DNA from: Mesotaenium endlicherianum
Taxonomy: Eukaryota > Streptophyta > Zygnematophyceae > Zygnematales > Mesotaeniaceae
Direction: 5' to 3'
Assembly (NCBI GenBank): GCA_009602735.1
Contig: WELA01011264.1
Span: forward strand, 1 to 50,670
Length of the DNA: 50,670 bases
Shown: positions 30,893-42,839 of the stretch, piece by piece
Layout: every line of letters starts with the position of its first letter
Numbering within the stretch: the first letter of the stretch is position 1
Made by a program: the position numbers and the translations under genes
The notes under the pieces: model-generated
Databases searched by the model: none
What the model was told of the DNA's origin: nothing
Seen by the model: the letters and a program-made list of their open reading frames with translations, nothing else

Positions 30893-31925
30893 TGATCAAG
30901 AATGCCCTTCTTGACCTTGCTCCTCATTATACACTTAAGTTTCTTACATGCACTTAAGCTTCTTACAGCGAACACATTATCCTATCGGCGTCGCGATTGT
31001 TGGTAGATAACTCTCAGGCACGCGTTGGCGGCAGTAGTTTGTACCTGCAAAGTTTAAGCCCGGAAGCATTCCTCGAAAAGCCCATGAAGAGGAAAACGTT
31101 ACGCTCGACTTGCCCGTTGTGCAAGGATCATTTTATGGTTATTCACAGCGCTTACCAATAGTATGTGCCCATGGGTGGCACCTTCATGCTCTCTTAATTT
31201 GTGTAATACTTGTGCTTGTGTGCCACATGCGTTGGGGCACAATATGGTAACAAATATGACAAGTCCTTTTCAAGGTCCATTCGCACGCTTTAAGCGGAGT
31301 GCTTTCCTCGACCAACTGCTCTTTTGGTTTGTGACCTGGTAGGGATTTGTAGGGCACTGTAGGTCACTGTAGGAAATTGCTGGAAACCGGGTGGCGGGGG
31401 CTTGTACAGGACTGTTGGGGACTGTCGGAGACCATTGGAGACTGTCGTGAACAGTTGGGGATGGGACGTACTTAGGCGAGGACAGGACGCAACTGGACGT
31501 ACTAAATCTGATGCTCACGTGTCAAACACCGTGAACTACGTTCGGCCTTCTTTCCCTCGAGCAGTCCAGGTTTGCCGGAAAGCCTGTTGAGCTCGCTTCC
31601 TGGAGGCTTTCTGCTGCTTTCTGCTGACGGCCAGCTTGGGACCAGCTTAGGCAAGCTTGGGGCCAGCTTAGGCAAGTTGGGGCCAGTTACAGCTTACAGC
31701 AGCTTACTTGTAAAATCTGTCCGCATCGGCGGGCCTGTAACTCGTGGCTTTGAACTGGCTCGAGGGTCGAAGCCAGTCGAAGCGCTTGGTGCACTTCATG
31801 CATTGAACGCGACAAGGTCCACTTAAGCTCAACCACAAGCTATAACCGTAGTCCCTGCTTTCAAATTTACACATCTTAAGGTTCGCGTTGGCAGTTTATT
31901 TTGCTCTAGGCCTGGAAGACAAATC
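30893..31925. other. Upstream region of TROL with short imperfect repeats
   Basis: Non-coding. Two small repeat clusters: GGACTGT(T/C)GG-type decamers at about 31400-31460, and about four units of GGCCAGCTTAGGCAAGCTTG type at 31630-31695. The promoter and 5' leader of the TROL gene should lie here. I found no canonical TATA box that I would name. Confidence 0.45.
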
Positions 31926-34900
31926 ATGGCGTCTATTTGCACTTCCGCCATGTCGGCAGCGTTGGGTGTCTCCTCCCGCATTGCTTCTCCAGATGTACAG
32001 TCTTCCCCTTCGGGAAGAGCGATCGGGACGGGAGTATTTCTGCCACGCGCTTCTTGTCGTTCTCCTTCACATTGTGTGACTGCTGGGCAAGATAAAAATT
32101 GTTTCAAATCAGAGACGAAGTCGACCGTTTCTTCAGCTTCTGGCGTAATTAATAACGCCGGTGGTTTTTCCTTGTCAGCACTGCTGGCTTCTTTTTCCGC
32201 TCCTGCTGCAGCGTTTGCTGATGTAGATGAAATTCAGTCAGGCCTGGACGGACTGGCCAATACTCTTGAAGGGAACACCGACTTTGCCCTTGACAGCACC
32301 GTGGCTAGTTTTCAAGATAATCCTGTCTTATTGGCTGGTGGTGCTGCAGCTGTCATTGTGCCGACCATCCTCTTTTTCTTGCTGAATAGGAAGGGGTATG
32401 CTGGTGACTTGAGCGCGGAAGATGCCTTCTCCCTTTTGCAAAATGATGCGAGTAGCATCCTCCTAGACATTCGTAGCAAAGACGATATAGCTGAGACTGG
32501 TTCCCCTTCCTTAAAGTCGATCCGCAAAAAAGTGATTTCGATACCTTTTGAGATTGAGGCGGACGGAGCTGTACTGGATGATCCCAATTTTGCTGAGAGA
32601 GTTGGTTCTAAAAGGGGACTTTCTCAAGATTCGGTTGTACTTATAATCGACAAGTGAGTTCAAGCCGCCTTCATGGTTTTGCATAGCTGAATGTATAGGG
32701 GGAAGATGAGCACATTGAATATGTGAATAATGTTGATTGTGACAGTGAAATTTATGGGCTGGATACATAAAAGATAATATGCAGACTCTTGCATGAGAAG
32801 TTCACCAACAATTTAATCCCGTTTTCTGCATTTCTTCACTGCTGCTGACTGAAGTTTTGGGTTCTTAATGGGACCCCTTGTTAGTGACTTCGAGTGAGCA
32901 GACTTGGAGGTCTTTCTCCTGCAGCAGCAAAGGTTCTTACCAAAGGTGGCTTTGTCAAAGTTTTTGCAATCAAGGGAGGCGCTGAAGGCACGAGGGGTTG
33001 GAAAGTGAGTCAGAAAGATCTCATGTTCATATGTTCAATACTCAAATTCCATGACTGGCTCCAGTTTTGTGGTCAGTACCTTTATAGCTGCAGGACTTTC
33101 AGGGATGACTTGTCAATAAGTTTTTTGATTTCTTGAACCTAGCTGGCGCATAGTTGTTAAATAGTCCATGTGCTAGTACAGTAGTACAGAATCTGAGGTG
33201 CTACAGCTGAAATGTGTAACTTGTGAGCAGTTATGACCAGTCATTTCTGCATCTTGTACTGCAGACAATTTCTATCGTTGGTGGACCTTGAAGTTAATAG
33301 CAATGCCCAAACATTCAAACAAGTTTGTGGGTTATGAGTCTGTGCTTTGTGTTGTTCCTGGGATATTTTGCAGGAAAGCAGACTCCTTTGGGATGAACCT
33401 GGTCCAAAATTCAACCTGGATTTCAGCACACTCGCTAAAGCTTTAGCGTCTACAGAGGTAAAGCTTTAATCTCTATGTAGCTCTTTCGGTTTTGGATGGA
33501 GCTGGACATAATCAGCCAACAAAATTGGCCAGCGGTAGATGTTGCAGCTTGTGTCTGCCATGTTGTCCTGCTTCCCCACTCCCATTCATCCTTCTCTTGT
33601 GTCTCCTGTTCATCAGGATTGTTGCTCCTTGTGTAAGCTGGGAGGCACAAGCTCTTACGAGACTCTGATGCTGCTTACTCTGCAGGTGGACTCAGAATTG
33701 GCGACAGCTGGCTTGGGAGTTGCAGCAGCTGCCGGTCTCAGTCTCGTCGTATTCTCAGAGGTTTTTCACTGGGCTTCATTTTGTCTCAATTGACTCGTAT
33801 CAAGGAAAAAAGCTACGTGCTTTGTTTGCTGACTCTGTTTTACCTTCTTGGCGTAGTAGAAATCGTTTTATCACATGTACAATCACATAGTGGACAAAGT
33901 AGAAGGCCATGCCATTTTGCTGCTGCTGAGAATCAGTTGATGGGTGCTTTGCTCATACATGTATTTTTATGCACTTTCCATGAATTACAGGCGGAGTTCC
34001 TACTGCAGTTCCTTGGGTCTGCGGCGCTCCTGCAAATATTAGCCAAGAAATTCCTTTTTGCTAAGGTGAGCAGATTATTTGAGTGTTGTGCTTTTTTGTC
34101 CTGCTTGCTTGCTTGTCTCGGCCAGGGTGTCCATTTGTCTTGTGCCTATTAGTAATTTTCTTGATCCAGTGGAGGCCTGGTTGCTGAAGGAGAGGGCATA
34201 AGCATATACTATGGCTGCTTCTTGATCTAAGCAAGAGGCACATTGTTGCAGTTTTTGGCTCCATTGCTGAGTTGGGATTTCTGAAGTGTAGTGTAAGTTC
34301 TACTTTTCTCTGAGCAGGATCGAAAGCAGACTATCTCAGAGATTCAATCGTTTCTAGACACCAAGGTTGCCCCCAAGGAGCTCCTGGATGAGATCAAGGT
34401 ATGCTGTCAACTGGCTTGTTTCTCTCTTTTCTCCGACGAACTGGTGAACTATGTGCCTTTAGAGAATTGAACCAGCGGTCTTAGTGACAGGCGAACAAAG
34501 TTGCCTAGTCAAAAGGACGTTGGAGGTTCAACCCTGCTCTATCTATCTTTTTTAAATAGCTATCTTGAGTTTGTGCACCATCTGAAGCATGAAGGGTAGG
34601 GACGGTCTTGACTCAGCAGGTTGCAGCACTAGTGGGATCTTGTAGTTGGGAGGCCTTCTTAAAGCTGTAGATTGTACCGTCAGGATTTTACTGGATCCAG
34701 TATATTGGCTTGCCTGTAACATTCATCACTGGCGATTGCTAGTGCGGAGTGATTCTCCCAAAAAGTAGTGGGCCTTCGATGCTCAGAATGCTCCAAGATG
34801 CACAAGTGTGATTTATTCACAAATGATGGTGTCAATTGGCACACCCACACTGCACCTTACAGCCCAAAGGTGCGTGGATTGTCTTGATATGTTTGGAAAA

Positions 34901-35456
34901 CAGGGCATTGGCGCTGCACTGTTGCCAGAGGTCAAGACGAGCGAGGCTCCGGTTGCAAGCACGGCCGAGGCGATCGCAAGCACGGCCGAGGCTCCGGCTG
35001 CAAGCACTGCCGAGGCTCCGGCTGCAAGCACTGCTGAGGCTCCGGCTGCAAGCACTGCCGAGGCTCCTGCTGCAAGCACTGCCGAGGCTCCGGTTGCAAG
35101 CACTGCCGAGGCTCCAGTTGCAAGCACTGCTGTAGATGAAAGTGGAAACGGGGCAAGCACAAAAGCCCCGCAGACATCCACGTCCCCTTCTACTAGCGGG
35201 CCTCCATCACCTCAACCATTGTCACCTTCTGCTGAGGTAAACGCATACACCTTGCATGGGCTCTTTTTCAAGTATTCACGACCATCCACTCTCCCGATTA
35301 CCTGACTAAAACTGGAGAGTATGTTGTACCTGCACAGGAGGTTTCCTAACCAATTTTCAACGTATTGACCCAATGATGCTTGTCAATGGTTGACTTGGCT
35401 TCACGCAGTACTCAGACCTGAAGCCACCCACATCTCCAACACCTCCTTCCTCATGA
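31926..35456 (+). CDS. TROL: Thylakoid rhodanese-like protein (TROL), 8 exons, about 508 aa
   Basis: Exons: 31926-32653, 32902-33004, 33374-33457, 33686-33760, 33991-34065, 34318-34398, 34904-35236, 35409-35456. All introns are GT-AG and phases fit. TROL anchors ferredoxin-NADP+ reductase (FNR) at the thylakoid membrane at the end of photosynthetic electron transport. Residues 1-70 look like a chloroplast transit peptide. A hydrophobic stretch ending AAAFA (95-98) suggests a second, thylakoid processing signal. The first membrane helix is at about 133-153. A rhodanese-like domain follows (about 162-285), with Asp (VLIIDK) where active rhodaneses have Cys, as in TROL. Exons 4-5 encode a second hydrophobic segment (VAAAAGLSLVVF) and FLGSAALLQILAKKFLF. 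Exon 6 (RKQTISEIQSFLDTKVAPKE) matches the family. Exon 7 is an Ala/Pro/Ser repeat stalk. Exon 8 encodes KPPTSPTPP, the FNR membrane-recruitment motif also found in Tic62. Very confident in identity. Confidence 0.93.
34943..35131 (+). repeat. In-frame 24-bp minisatellite in TROL exon 7 (8 units)
   Basis: Units encode EAPAASTA or EAPVASTA; the second is 21 bp (EAIASTA). Units two to four from the right are nearly identical at DNA level, so copy number probably varies between individuals. It lengthens the flexible stalk between the rhodanese/membrane part and the FNR-binding tail without changing frame. Confidence 0.9.
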
Positions 35457-35569
35457 TCCGGCCTCCTATGTTTCACCTAGCAACTGCTGCTTGCTAGTGA
35501 GTAATGAGACAGAGCAGGATGTGCATATAGTCTGATCAAGGGGTACATAAATTGTCTAGAGCAGAGTCT

Positions 35570-35575
35570 AATAAA
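35570..35575 (+). terminator. Candidate polyadenylation signal AATAAA of TROL
   Basis: AATAAA 114 bases after the TROL stop, in an AT-richer 3' region. It is placed as expected for a plant-type poly(A) signal; no transcript evidence. Confidence 0.5.
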
Positions 35576-36538
35576 TGTAGTGGAGCAGGTAGAGGAAGGT
35601 GTAGGCTACTCCCTGTGCACAAAATTGGATTGCGATTCGTTGTCTTTCGTCTAAGCGCTTCACGATTTAGAAGTCGTGCAGATACATTTTAAACCTAGAG
35701 GCGATGAACATATTTAATAAAGCTATTTCTAGGTTTCCACACTGTTCCTTCCCATGCTTGCAACAAGACCTTGAGGATGTCTACAGTTATATCCTGCCAA
35801 CGAAGTTTTGGAGAGTGACCACTTGCATAGTGTAACATGTATGCATGTGCTGCGTTAGATACTTGTTCCTTGAATGAAACTATCGCCTCCACAAAAAAGG
35901 CATGTAACATTTGGTAAGTATGTTGGCAAATGGCAGCTTGCAATGCACATACTTGGAGGAAGTGCTCTTAAAGTGGTAGCACCTCGCACCTAGCAAAGCA
36001 AACCCATTGGAGTCACCAGAACAAAATTTGGCAGAGTTTGATACAAAGCCATAGCCGTAGTTAATATCGTGGGTTATCATTTGCATGTAATACGATGTCG
36101 ATGTGCTCACAATCATCTCAAGGTAAAAGCATCTTCGTATTGCTCGTATACAAAGGGAGACATGTAAGAAATACTTCAGGCCACACATGCAAAAATTGCC
36201 TCGAATATGCAAATACAATAAAAGAACTTGGCCAAACTTTTGTCTAAAATATTGAAAAAAGTTGGAATTGCCCAAGGTTAAACTGTAGTGCATAGTGCAT
36301 TTGCCGCGTTCGTTCCATCAATAGCTAGGCTAAAGTGGCTTGTATAGGTTACCGTAAAAAATGAGTGGTGTATGTTCGACACATATTGAGGTTGGGTGGT
36401 GATGACTTCAACGTCGTGCCGTTCGGTCCCATGAGCATCTATTTCTTTGTATCATCGCACCATTGGGATTGTTTAGGAAGTGACAAATGCACTAGGATGC
36501 TTTAATTGATTCCCACCTCTACTCTTCTGACTACATGA
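35576..36538. other. Intergenic, no supported gene
   Basis: Only short frames without family features. Base composition is balanced. The GC-rich block begins just after it. Confidence 0.4.
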
Positions 36539-39060
36539 GTGGTATCTAGAGGTTTGTTCCTTGTCAGAGTGAGTAACACCTGCAGCCTCGCCACATGGCA
36601 GCCCTACAATTCACAAAAAAACAAGAAAAAAAAAGAAAGAAACCCCACCCCTGCTACACATCCCTTGCTCGTCCCCACTTGCCCAGCAGCTAGTTTTTGT
36701 CAGCTGGTTAGCCTCCCCTAAGTGCACGCGCATGCGCAGTCAGTCACCTACAGAGCATATGTGCACCCACCCATTTCCCACCCCGGAGAAGCCCTGCTCA
36801 GCTGTCATGTGCAACTGTAGTGTGCAATTGTACACAGCAAACCAGAAGGGGCAGCCGCCGGTGTCCCTTCTTCCCTCATGCTCATGTCAAACGAGGGGGA
36901 GCATCTGCTGCCAGGGTTGCCCAAAGGTCAAGCCTCCAGAATACGTTTCTGATGCCAATCTGTTTGGCGCTGTTGGCAGGAGCAGAGCCAGCATCGAATG
37001 AACTCTTGACAGAGGCAGGAACACACCCAACTCAGGAAGAGGACCCTACGTGCACCCTTGCATTCACCTGCCGAGCGCATGCGCGAGCATGAGCACGAGC
37101 TGCAAAAGAAAGAGGACACACACTCCCGCACGCCTACACATGCACCCCCACACACACACGCACAGCCCCTGAACTGCCCTCTGCATTAGGTCCCACGCAC
37201 ACCAGACCACCCCCCCTGCATAGACTATGCCCGCACATGTTGAGTTAGAGGGGGCAGCTGCTACTGCCGCCCCCAAAAGAGGCGGACAGTCGCTGCCGTC
37301 GCCCGCCACGCCCTCTTCCCCTCCCCCTGGTACACACCGACCAGAGGGGGCGCAGACGCTGTCGTTGGCCCGCAAGCCCACCGCTCGTCTCCTCCTCCTC
37401 CTGAGAGCTCCGCCGGCAGCCGAAGCTGCTTGCGCCCCTGGCCCCTGCCCTTCTGCACCCCCCATCCCCCGCTACCAGACGCGGCGGAAGAGGCAAACTC
37501 GATCGTAGCGCGGAGGAGGCTCGGGACGGCCCGACACCTGGCGCCACTTGGACGCCCCTGGTTGCAGCAGCAATGCTGGGACCAGATGCCGGCAGCAGTC
37601 GTCCACCGCAGCTGCTGCCAGGTGGCGTCGCAAGGAGCCCATGCTGCTCGGCCTGCCTCGGGGGGTCCCGCTCCTGCTCCTCCTCGCTCGGCAGCGGAGG
37701 CGCCACCGGCTGCCACCTGTCAGCCCCAGGCTCAGGGCTGATAACATCGGCAGGCAGGCAGGCAGGCAGCACCTGCGCAGCTAGCGATCAGGGCTTGCTG
37801 GCATGCGTGGGGCTCACAGCAGCAGCAGCGCATGCTCTCTTTACCCCCCCACAAAGGCGGCCTGCCGGGGGAGGCAGAGGCAGCTGGGCGATCAGATTGC
37901 CGGCATTGCAACGCCGGGTCGGCCACGCCCTCCTCCGGAATCTCCACCAAGCCTGCGCCCACAGCGGCCCCGCCAGGGTGGCACTCCATCACAACACCTG
38001 CCTCACTTTTTGGGGTTTTGGCAGAGAGGAGAGGAGCATCTGCCACGTCGACATCTGCTGCATGTGCTGATTCCTCGAGCACGTCCCAAATGCGACCGGC
38101 GTGCATGCCGGCATGCAGCCCTAGCCCCTTGCCCCTGGCCTGTAGCCCTCGGACGGCACAAGGGGGGCTCTGCACACTCTGCACTCATCCGCAGGCCCAC
38201 CCAGACCCCGACTCTCGGAGTCCTGGGCGCCAGCATGATCTGCTGCTGGAGGAGGCTGGCAGCTGTCACGACCCACACATGCAGCCCCACATGTGCACAA
38301 GGAGAGGGCAGAGTGGGGCGAAAGAGACTGCGGGGGTGGGGGTGGGGTCCCACCTGGGTCGAGTGGGGCATGGCACGAGTGCAAGAGCGAGTGCCCGCGC
38401 AGTCCAGCCTTCAGCACCTGCCGACGATCCGACGCCTTTGCCTGCGCCGCCACCAACACTTACTGTCTTCAGTGCCTGCCACGCTCCTCCTGCGCGCGCG
38501 TGTGTCTGCTTTGCGCGGGCAGCAGCACCCAAACAAGAGTAGGGCGGGCACCAATGGGGGGGCAAACGTTGGCGGCGCTGGCGCTACCGACACTGCTGCT
38601 GCTGCTGCTGCCAGTGCGCCCGTGCGTGCAGCGGACACGCCTTCAGCGCATGCAGCGCCACTTGGAACACCGCAAAGACAGAGGTGCAGAGCACGAGGGA
38701 GTGCGCCTGCTGGCACGCATGCATGGCGGAGGATACCAGCTCCTGCCGCTGCTTTTCGGCTGCCCCCCGCCCTCCAATTGTCACTTCTCGGACGCGCATG
38801 CAGCAGCAGCAGCTCAGTGCCAGCGCCCCCTTCTCCCAATCCTCTTGACAGCTAACCATGCAGGGGCAAGAACCGCGGGCATCAAGGCAGGGTTACGCCA
38901 ACTTGGCAGCAGCCTTGAACTCAATCCTGCACACCTACTGCCGCCTTCTGAAGCGCGAGGGGGGATACTTCGTCTTTCCTGCATTACAAGTCTATATCCG
39001 TCTCTTACATGGCATACCATCATATATAGAGATATTGCCGAACAAGCTGACGCACACGTG
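36539..39060. other. GC-rich region, long frames on both strands, gene not resolved
   Basis: Open frames of 150-350 codons overlap on both strands (for example 37803-38855 plus and 37732-38184 minus). High GC makes stops rare, so length alone is not evidence. The most protein-like stretch is minus-strand DVLEESAHAADVDVADAPLL (near 38050-38110), which on the plus strand reads as a Ser/Thr/Pro-rich sequence. A CTG run lies at about 38592-38613. A spliced gene may be present, but I cannot say which strand. Confidence 0.35.
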
Positions 39061-39374
39061 ATCACAACATCTCAGTTAGTAGCGGACAAGCCTAGTGCAT
39101 ATATATGTACTGAGACATTTTGGCGATCTTGTGAAGGTCCAGGGCTCGTGACCTGTAGAGGTTCACATTGTTTGCACCTTTCTGTACTCCGTCGAGGCCC
39201 TCGGTACCCCATAGCGGCCCCCATTTGCGAAGACCTCACAAGCGGGACCGCTAGTTGGGGCTCCGGGATCAGTAGGGGGGTACCGTATGGTACCGAAGGG
39301 GGTACGTTGAGTAGCACGTCGGTAGCAAGCAGAGACGGTAGCATAAAGCGACGACAGAGGTACGGAAGGAGAGA

Positions 39375-39790
39375 CAGTTGGGTTCGCGAGCAGAGATGGC
39401 AAGGGTCCGGGAGGAGAGACGGCAGGGGTACGCGAGGAGTGGCGAGGAGAGACCGCAGGGGTATGCGAGCAAAGGCAGCAGGGGTACGCACGCGAGCAGA
39501 GATAGCAGGGGTCGCGAGCAGAGGCCGCAAGGGTACGCGAGCAGAGATGGCGGGGGTACGCGAGCAGAGACCCAGGGGCACGCGAGCAGAGATGGCAGGG
39601 GTACGGAGAAGGGACGGCAGGGGCACGCGAGCAGAAATGGCAGGGGTTACGCGAACAGAGACAGAAGGGGTATGCGAGCAGGGACGGCAGGGGTACGCGA
39701 GCAGTCTGCAGAGGTACACGAGCAGAGGTGGCAGGGGTACGCGAACAGAGACCGCAGGGGTACGCGAGAAGCGACAGGACGTCAGCAGTC
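39375..39790 (+). repeat. Degenerate 24-bp minisatellite (about 17 units)
   Basis: Consensus GGCAGGGGTACGCGAGCAGAGAY, period 23-25 with indels. The plus strand encodes GRGTRAEM-like octapeptides where the period is 24, but the indels change frame. Both strands remain open through it, as expected for a stop-poor unit. No other copy of the unit was noticed in the window. Confidence 0.85.
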
Positions 39791-40256
39791 AACGTTGGGA
39801 CTGTGAAACATTTCATAAGCCAACAGACGTGGTTATAACTATTTGAAGTTGAATTTCCCGTCTCTAGATGGGTATGAGAAGCAATCTGATGCACTCCAAT
39901 TTAGGACCTCTTAATGAGCGATGTTTAGCGTCATATGTCATGGGAGTGTCGTCATTCTTTTGGAAGTAGAGCTGACGAGCTACGAAGTAGTAGAAGCCGA
40001 GAAGCAGTTGTAGGAGAGGCTTCAGCCAGGCCGGATTAATTGACGATTAAGGCAACAGCTGAGGCAATACAAAAGCAATGTATGCAGCAGGTGAGAGATA
40101 TCTTCACCCACACGCTCGCGTCAAGAGGGACCGTCCTCCTTTAAGCAGTCGCAATTCTGTGTGAGCGCCTCAATAGACTACGTGCAGCGCTCGACCAAGT
40201 TGAGCGGCCCCGCATCCGGATGGGCAGAGTACTGGCAGGCTCTGCAGCTTGTGTAG

Positions 40257-40560
40257 TTGCAGGATGCCTCCGCACGTGTCTGCGGCGATCTCGGCCTCCT
40301 CAGAGCCGCTGCTGCCAAGACCATCCTCCTGCGCGCGCTAGTTTCTGTCCTGTCCGGCCTGAGTGCAACACCTGGCGGACCTCAAGATCCTCTTGACGCG
40401 CCAGGTGGCGGCCACGGTCGCGGACCTGCCCGCCAAAAAAGGCCCCGGGAGGGCCAAGGTTCAGGCTGGCCATGGCAGGATCCTGGATTGGCTGCCGGAG
40501 CTGGTGGGCAACGGCAGCAAGGGCAGAGGCCCCCCAGGAGGAGGCGGCGGCCGAGCTTGC
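40257..40560 (+). other. Exon-like segment 1 of an unidentified gene
   Basis: After a possible acceptor (GTTGCAG, 40255-40261) the plus strand reads VCGDLGLLRAAAAKTILLRA, then LVSVLSGLS. In another frame comes VQHLADLKILLTRQVAATVA and RILDWLPELVG. The helical, protein-like text needs a frame change near 40362, so there is either an intron too small to place, a sequence error or a pseudogene. A paralogous segment lies at 42240-42480. I do not recognise the family. Confidence 0.35.
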
Positions 40561-40914
40561 CTGCACCCACTGGGGGGACCCCCACACGTGCGGCAGGTGG
40601 GCCATGTCCCAGCTGCTTTGGTGTGGGCTCTCCAGCTCGTCGCATGCGGGGCCGGCCAGCCGGCCAGCTCCGCTTGTCCGCTCCTCGCCGCCTTCAAGTT
40701 GCCACCTCGCCATCTTGAGGGAATCGGGCGGCCATTGCTGGGCTGGACCGGGTGGGGTAGGCGCGGGGGTGTCGGCGCCAGATTGCACTGCGAGGCGCCT
40801 TGAGGATGACGTGTGGCGGGGCCGGTTGGGGGCTGGTTCTGGCGATGTGGCTGCTGCTGATCTGGTCGAGCGGCAGAGCGGGCCTTTCCGGAGTCCCCCG
40901 ACAGCTGTCAGCGC

Positions 40915-41070
40915 AGCCTGCAGGAGGACGCCGAGCTGACGCGTATGGCACCGAGCGCTATGCCAGCGTGCGTAGAGAGGAGCAAGAAGGTGCAGGCACT
41001 AGAGATGGGCTGGATACGGCAGGTGGCACGGCAGCAGGAGAACAACAACGACGGCCTCCTCCTTTCCTCC
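40915..41070 (+). other. Exon-like segment 2 of the unidentified gene
   Basis: The plus strand reads LQEDAELTRMAPSAMPACVE, then RSKKVQALEMGWIRQVARQQ, a plausible helical protein segment just after an AG at about 40917. It is part of a longer open frame (40945-41505) that becomes Ala/Pro-rich. It could be the next exon after segment 1 or simply GC-rich chance. Confidence 0.3.
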
Positions 41071-41924
41071 CTCCCTTGCTCGCCCCACCCTGCAGTCAGA
41101 AGGCCACAGGCCCTCCGCTCATTGGCCAGCTGGCGGAACAGCAGGTTCTCGCAAGTGATAGCGAGCGAGTGGGGTGAACGCTTGCACGCAGGCGGCAGAG
41201 CACCTGAAGGGAGGGCGGTGGCGTTGCCAGGGGGCGTGTGCGTGGCGGCCACCGCAGGCGGCACGGCCGTGGCAGAAGCACCGGCAGCGCCATCAGCTCC
41301 GGCACCGCCCGCACGTGGGGGTGGGCATGTTGGCGCGGGCGGAGCTGACAGTATACTCGGACCGGGGCAATGGACCCATCGACTGAGCTGTTTCCTGCAG
41401 CCCGGTGCCGTCTGGGGGGCCTGTGTGCATGCTGCCGCGAGCATCTCCCCACCCTCTGTGAGAGAAGTGGTCCCCGCTGCTGCTGCGCTGGCCGTGCAGC
41501 GCTGAGTTAACGAACAGGGCGACGCGGAAGGCGGCAACAGCTGTCCTGGAGGAGGCTGCAAAGAGGCTGGAAGTCAGCGGCGTCACCATGACGCAGGCGT
41601 GGCCGGCGTCCCGCTCATGGCACTCGTCGCAGAGGTGAGCGCCCGGGGGGGGAGGGGGGCTCGTTGCAGCGACAGCCGCCTCCAAAAAGAAAGAAGGGCC
41701 CCCCGAGGTGAACACCCGCCCTAAGTGTGAACCTTCCGGTTTGATGAGCCCCAGCTCTCATGCCCTGAAGCTCCGACCCTTGACCCTGACAACCCCGCGC
41801 AGGTGCCCACACCCGGCTGGAGAGCTGCCCCCATCCTGCTGAGCATGCACGTGCACTTGGACGGGGGGCTGCCAAAACAGGCACCCTGCTGAGCGGCCTG
41901 GGCCGGTGAGGCGGTGGGGCACAT

Positions 41925-42140
41925 GCATTCCGCCGCTGAGCGCGCGTGTGAGCTTACACGCGGGCCTGCCGGTGGACCGCCGGCTGGCAGAGGGCAGCTG
42001 CGTTGCTTACACACGGCGCTGGGCAGGGAGGCTTGAGGGGGGGGGTGCGGGCGCACGTGCACTTTGCAGCCGAGTGCGCGTGCCTGCGTGCGGGCTTGCC
42101 AACGGGCGCTTGGTGGAGGATCGGCAGCCGCAGTCTCGCT
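41925..42140 (+). repeat. Imperfect tandem duplication of about 125 bp
   Basis: 41925-42000 and 42055-42135 share an ordered set of words (GCCG..TGAGCGCGCGTG, GCGGGCYTGCC, GGCAG..GCAGC). Diverged; no coding role is evident. Confidence 0.4.
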
Positions 42141-42239
42141 CGACGGATGCATGCGAGAGGGGCTGCCAGCTGTCCCTGGCATTCAGCTGGAGCTCTAGGG
42201 GACAGCTGGCGCCCTACGTGACTCGGCCGCTGAATCACT

Positions 42240-42480
42240 CGACTGTGGCGACCTTGACCTTCTCGAAAGTGCTGCTTGCCAACTCCATCCTCCTGCGCTC
42301 GCTCGTCTCCGTCCTGTCCGACGAGAGCGCGGCAGCTGGAGGCCTCCGGGACCACAAGAACCTTTGGACATGCCAGGTGGCGGCCGAGGAGGGCCCTAGG
42401 AGGGCCAAGGTCCAGGCTGGCAACGGCATGGTCCTGGATTGGCTGCCAGAGCTGGTGGGCAGCGGCAGCCGGGGCAGAGG
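42240..42480 (+). other. Paralogous copy of exon-like segment 1
   Basis: VATLTFSKVLLANSILLRSL, then VSVLSDES, and later RAKVQAGNGMVLDWLPELVG match the segment at 40257-40560, and DNA similarity extends to about 42600 (CACCCACTGGGGG...CACACGTGCGGCAG in both). The matching words keep their reading frames, which hints at coding origin. The copies are about 2 kb apart in the same direction. Confidence 0.4.
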
Positions 42481-42839
42481 AGACAGCCCAGGCTCGTGCT
42501 TGCCTGCACCCACTGGGGGACCCCCGCACGTGCGGCAGGGTGCACCATCTCCCACCCGCTTCAATGTGGGCTCTCCAGTTCGCAACCCAGCTCCTCGCAG
42601 GTGGGTCCAGCCAGCTGTCATGCAGATGAAGCTCTCCGCTTCTCCCCTCCTTGCCACCTCCGCACTTCGCCACCTTGACCTGCTGCCACCTTGCGACTCT
42701 CCCACCTCCCTAGCTGCCATTTTTCGATTCGCCGCTCGCTGCGTGCTGCTCCTTCTGCCCCCCAGTCGGCAACAGGACGCCAGCACGCGCGCGTGCGTTC
42801 ATGTGTGAGCCTCTGGCCGGTGGGGTCGGTGCTCTACCT

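Noticed and set aside
34813-35181. Long minus-strand frames over the TROL repeat
   Set aside because: They are the reverse reading of a stop-poor 24-bp repeat; the plus strand has splice sites and family similarity.
38293-39846. 517-codon plus-strand ORF
   Set aside because: It runs through the degenerate minisatellite and low-complexity GC-rich DNA, has no domain text, and overlaps equally long minus-strand frames.
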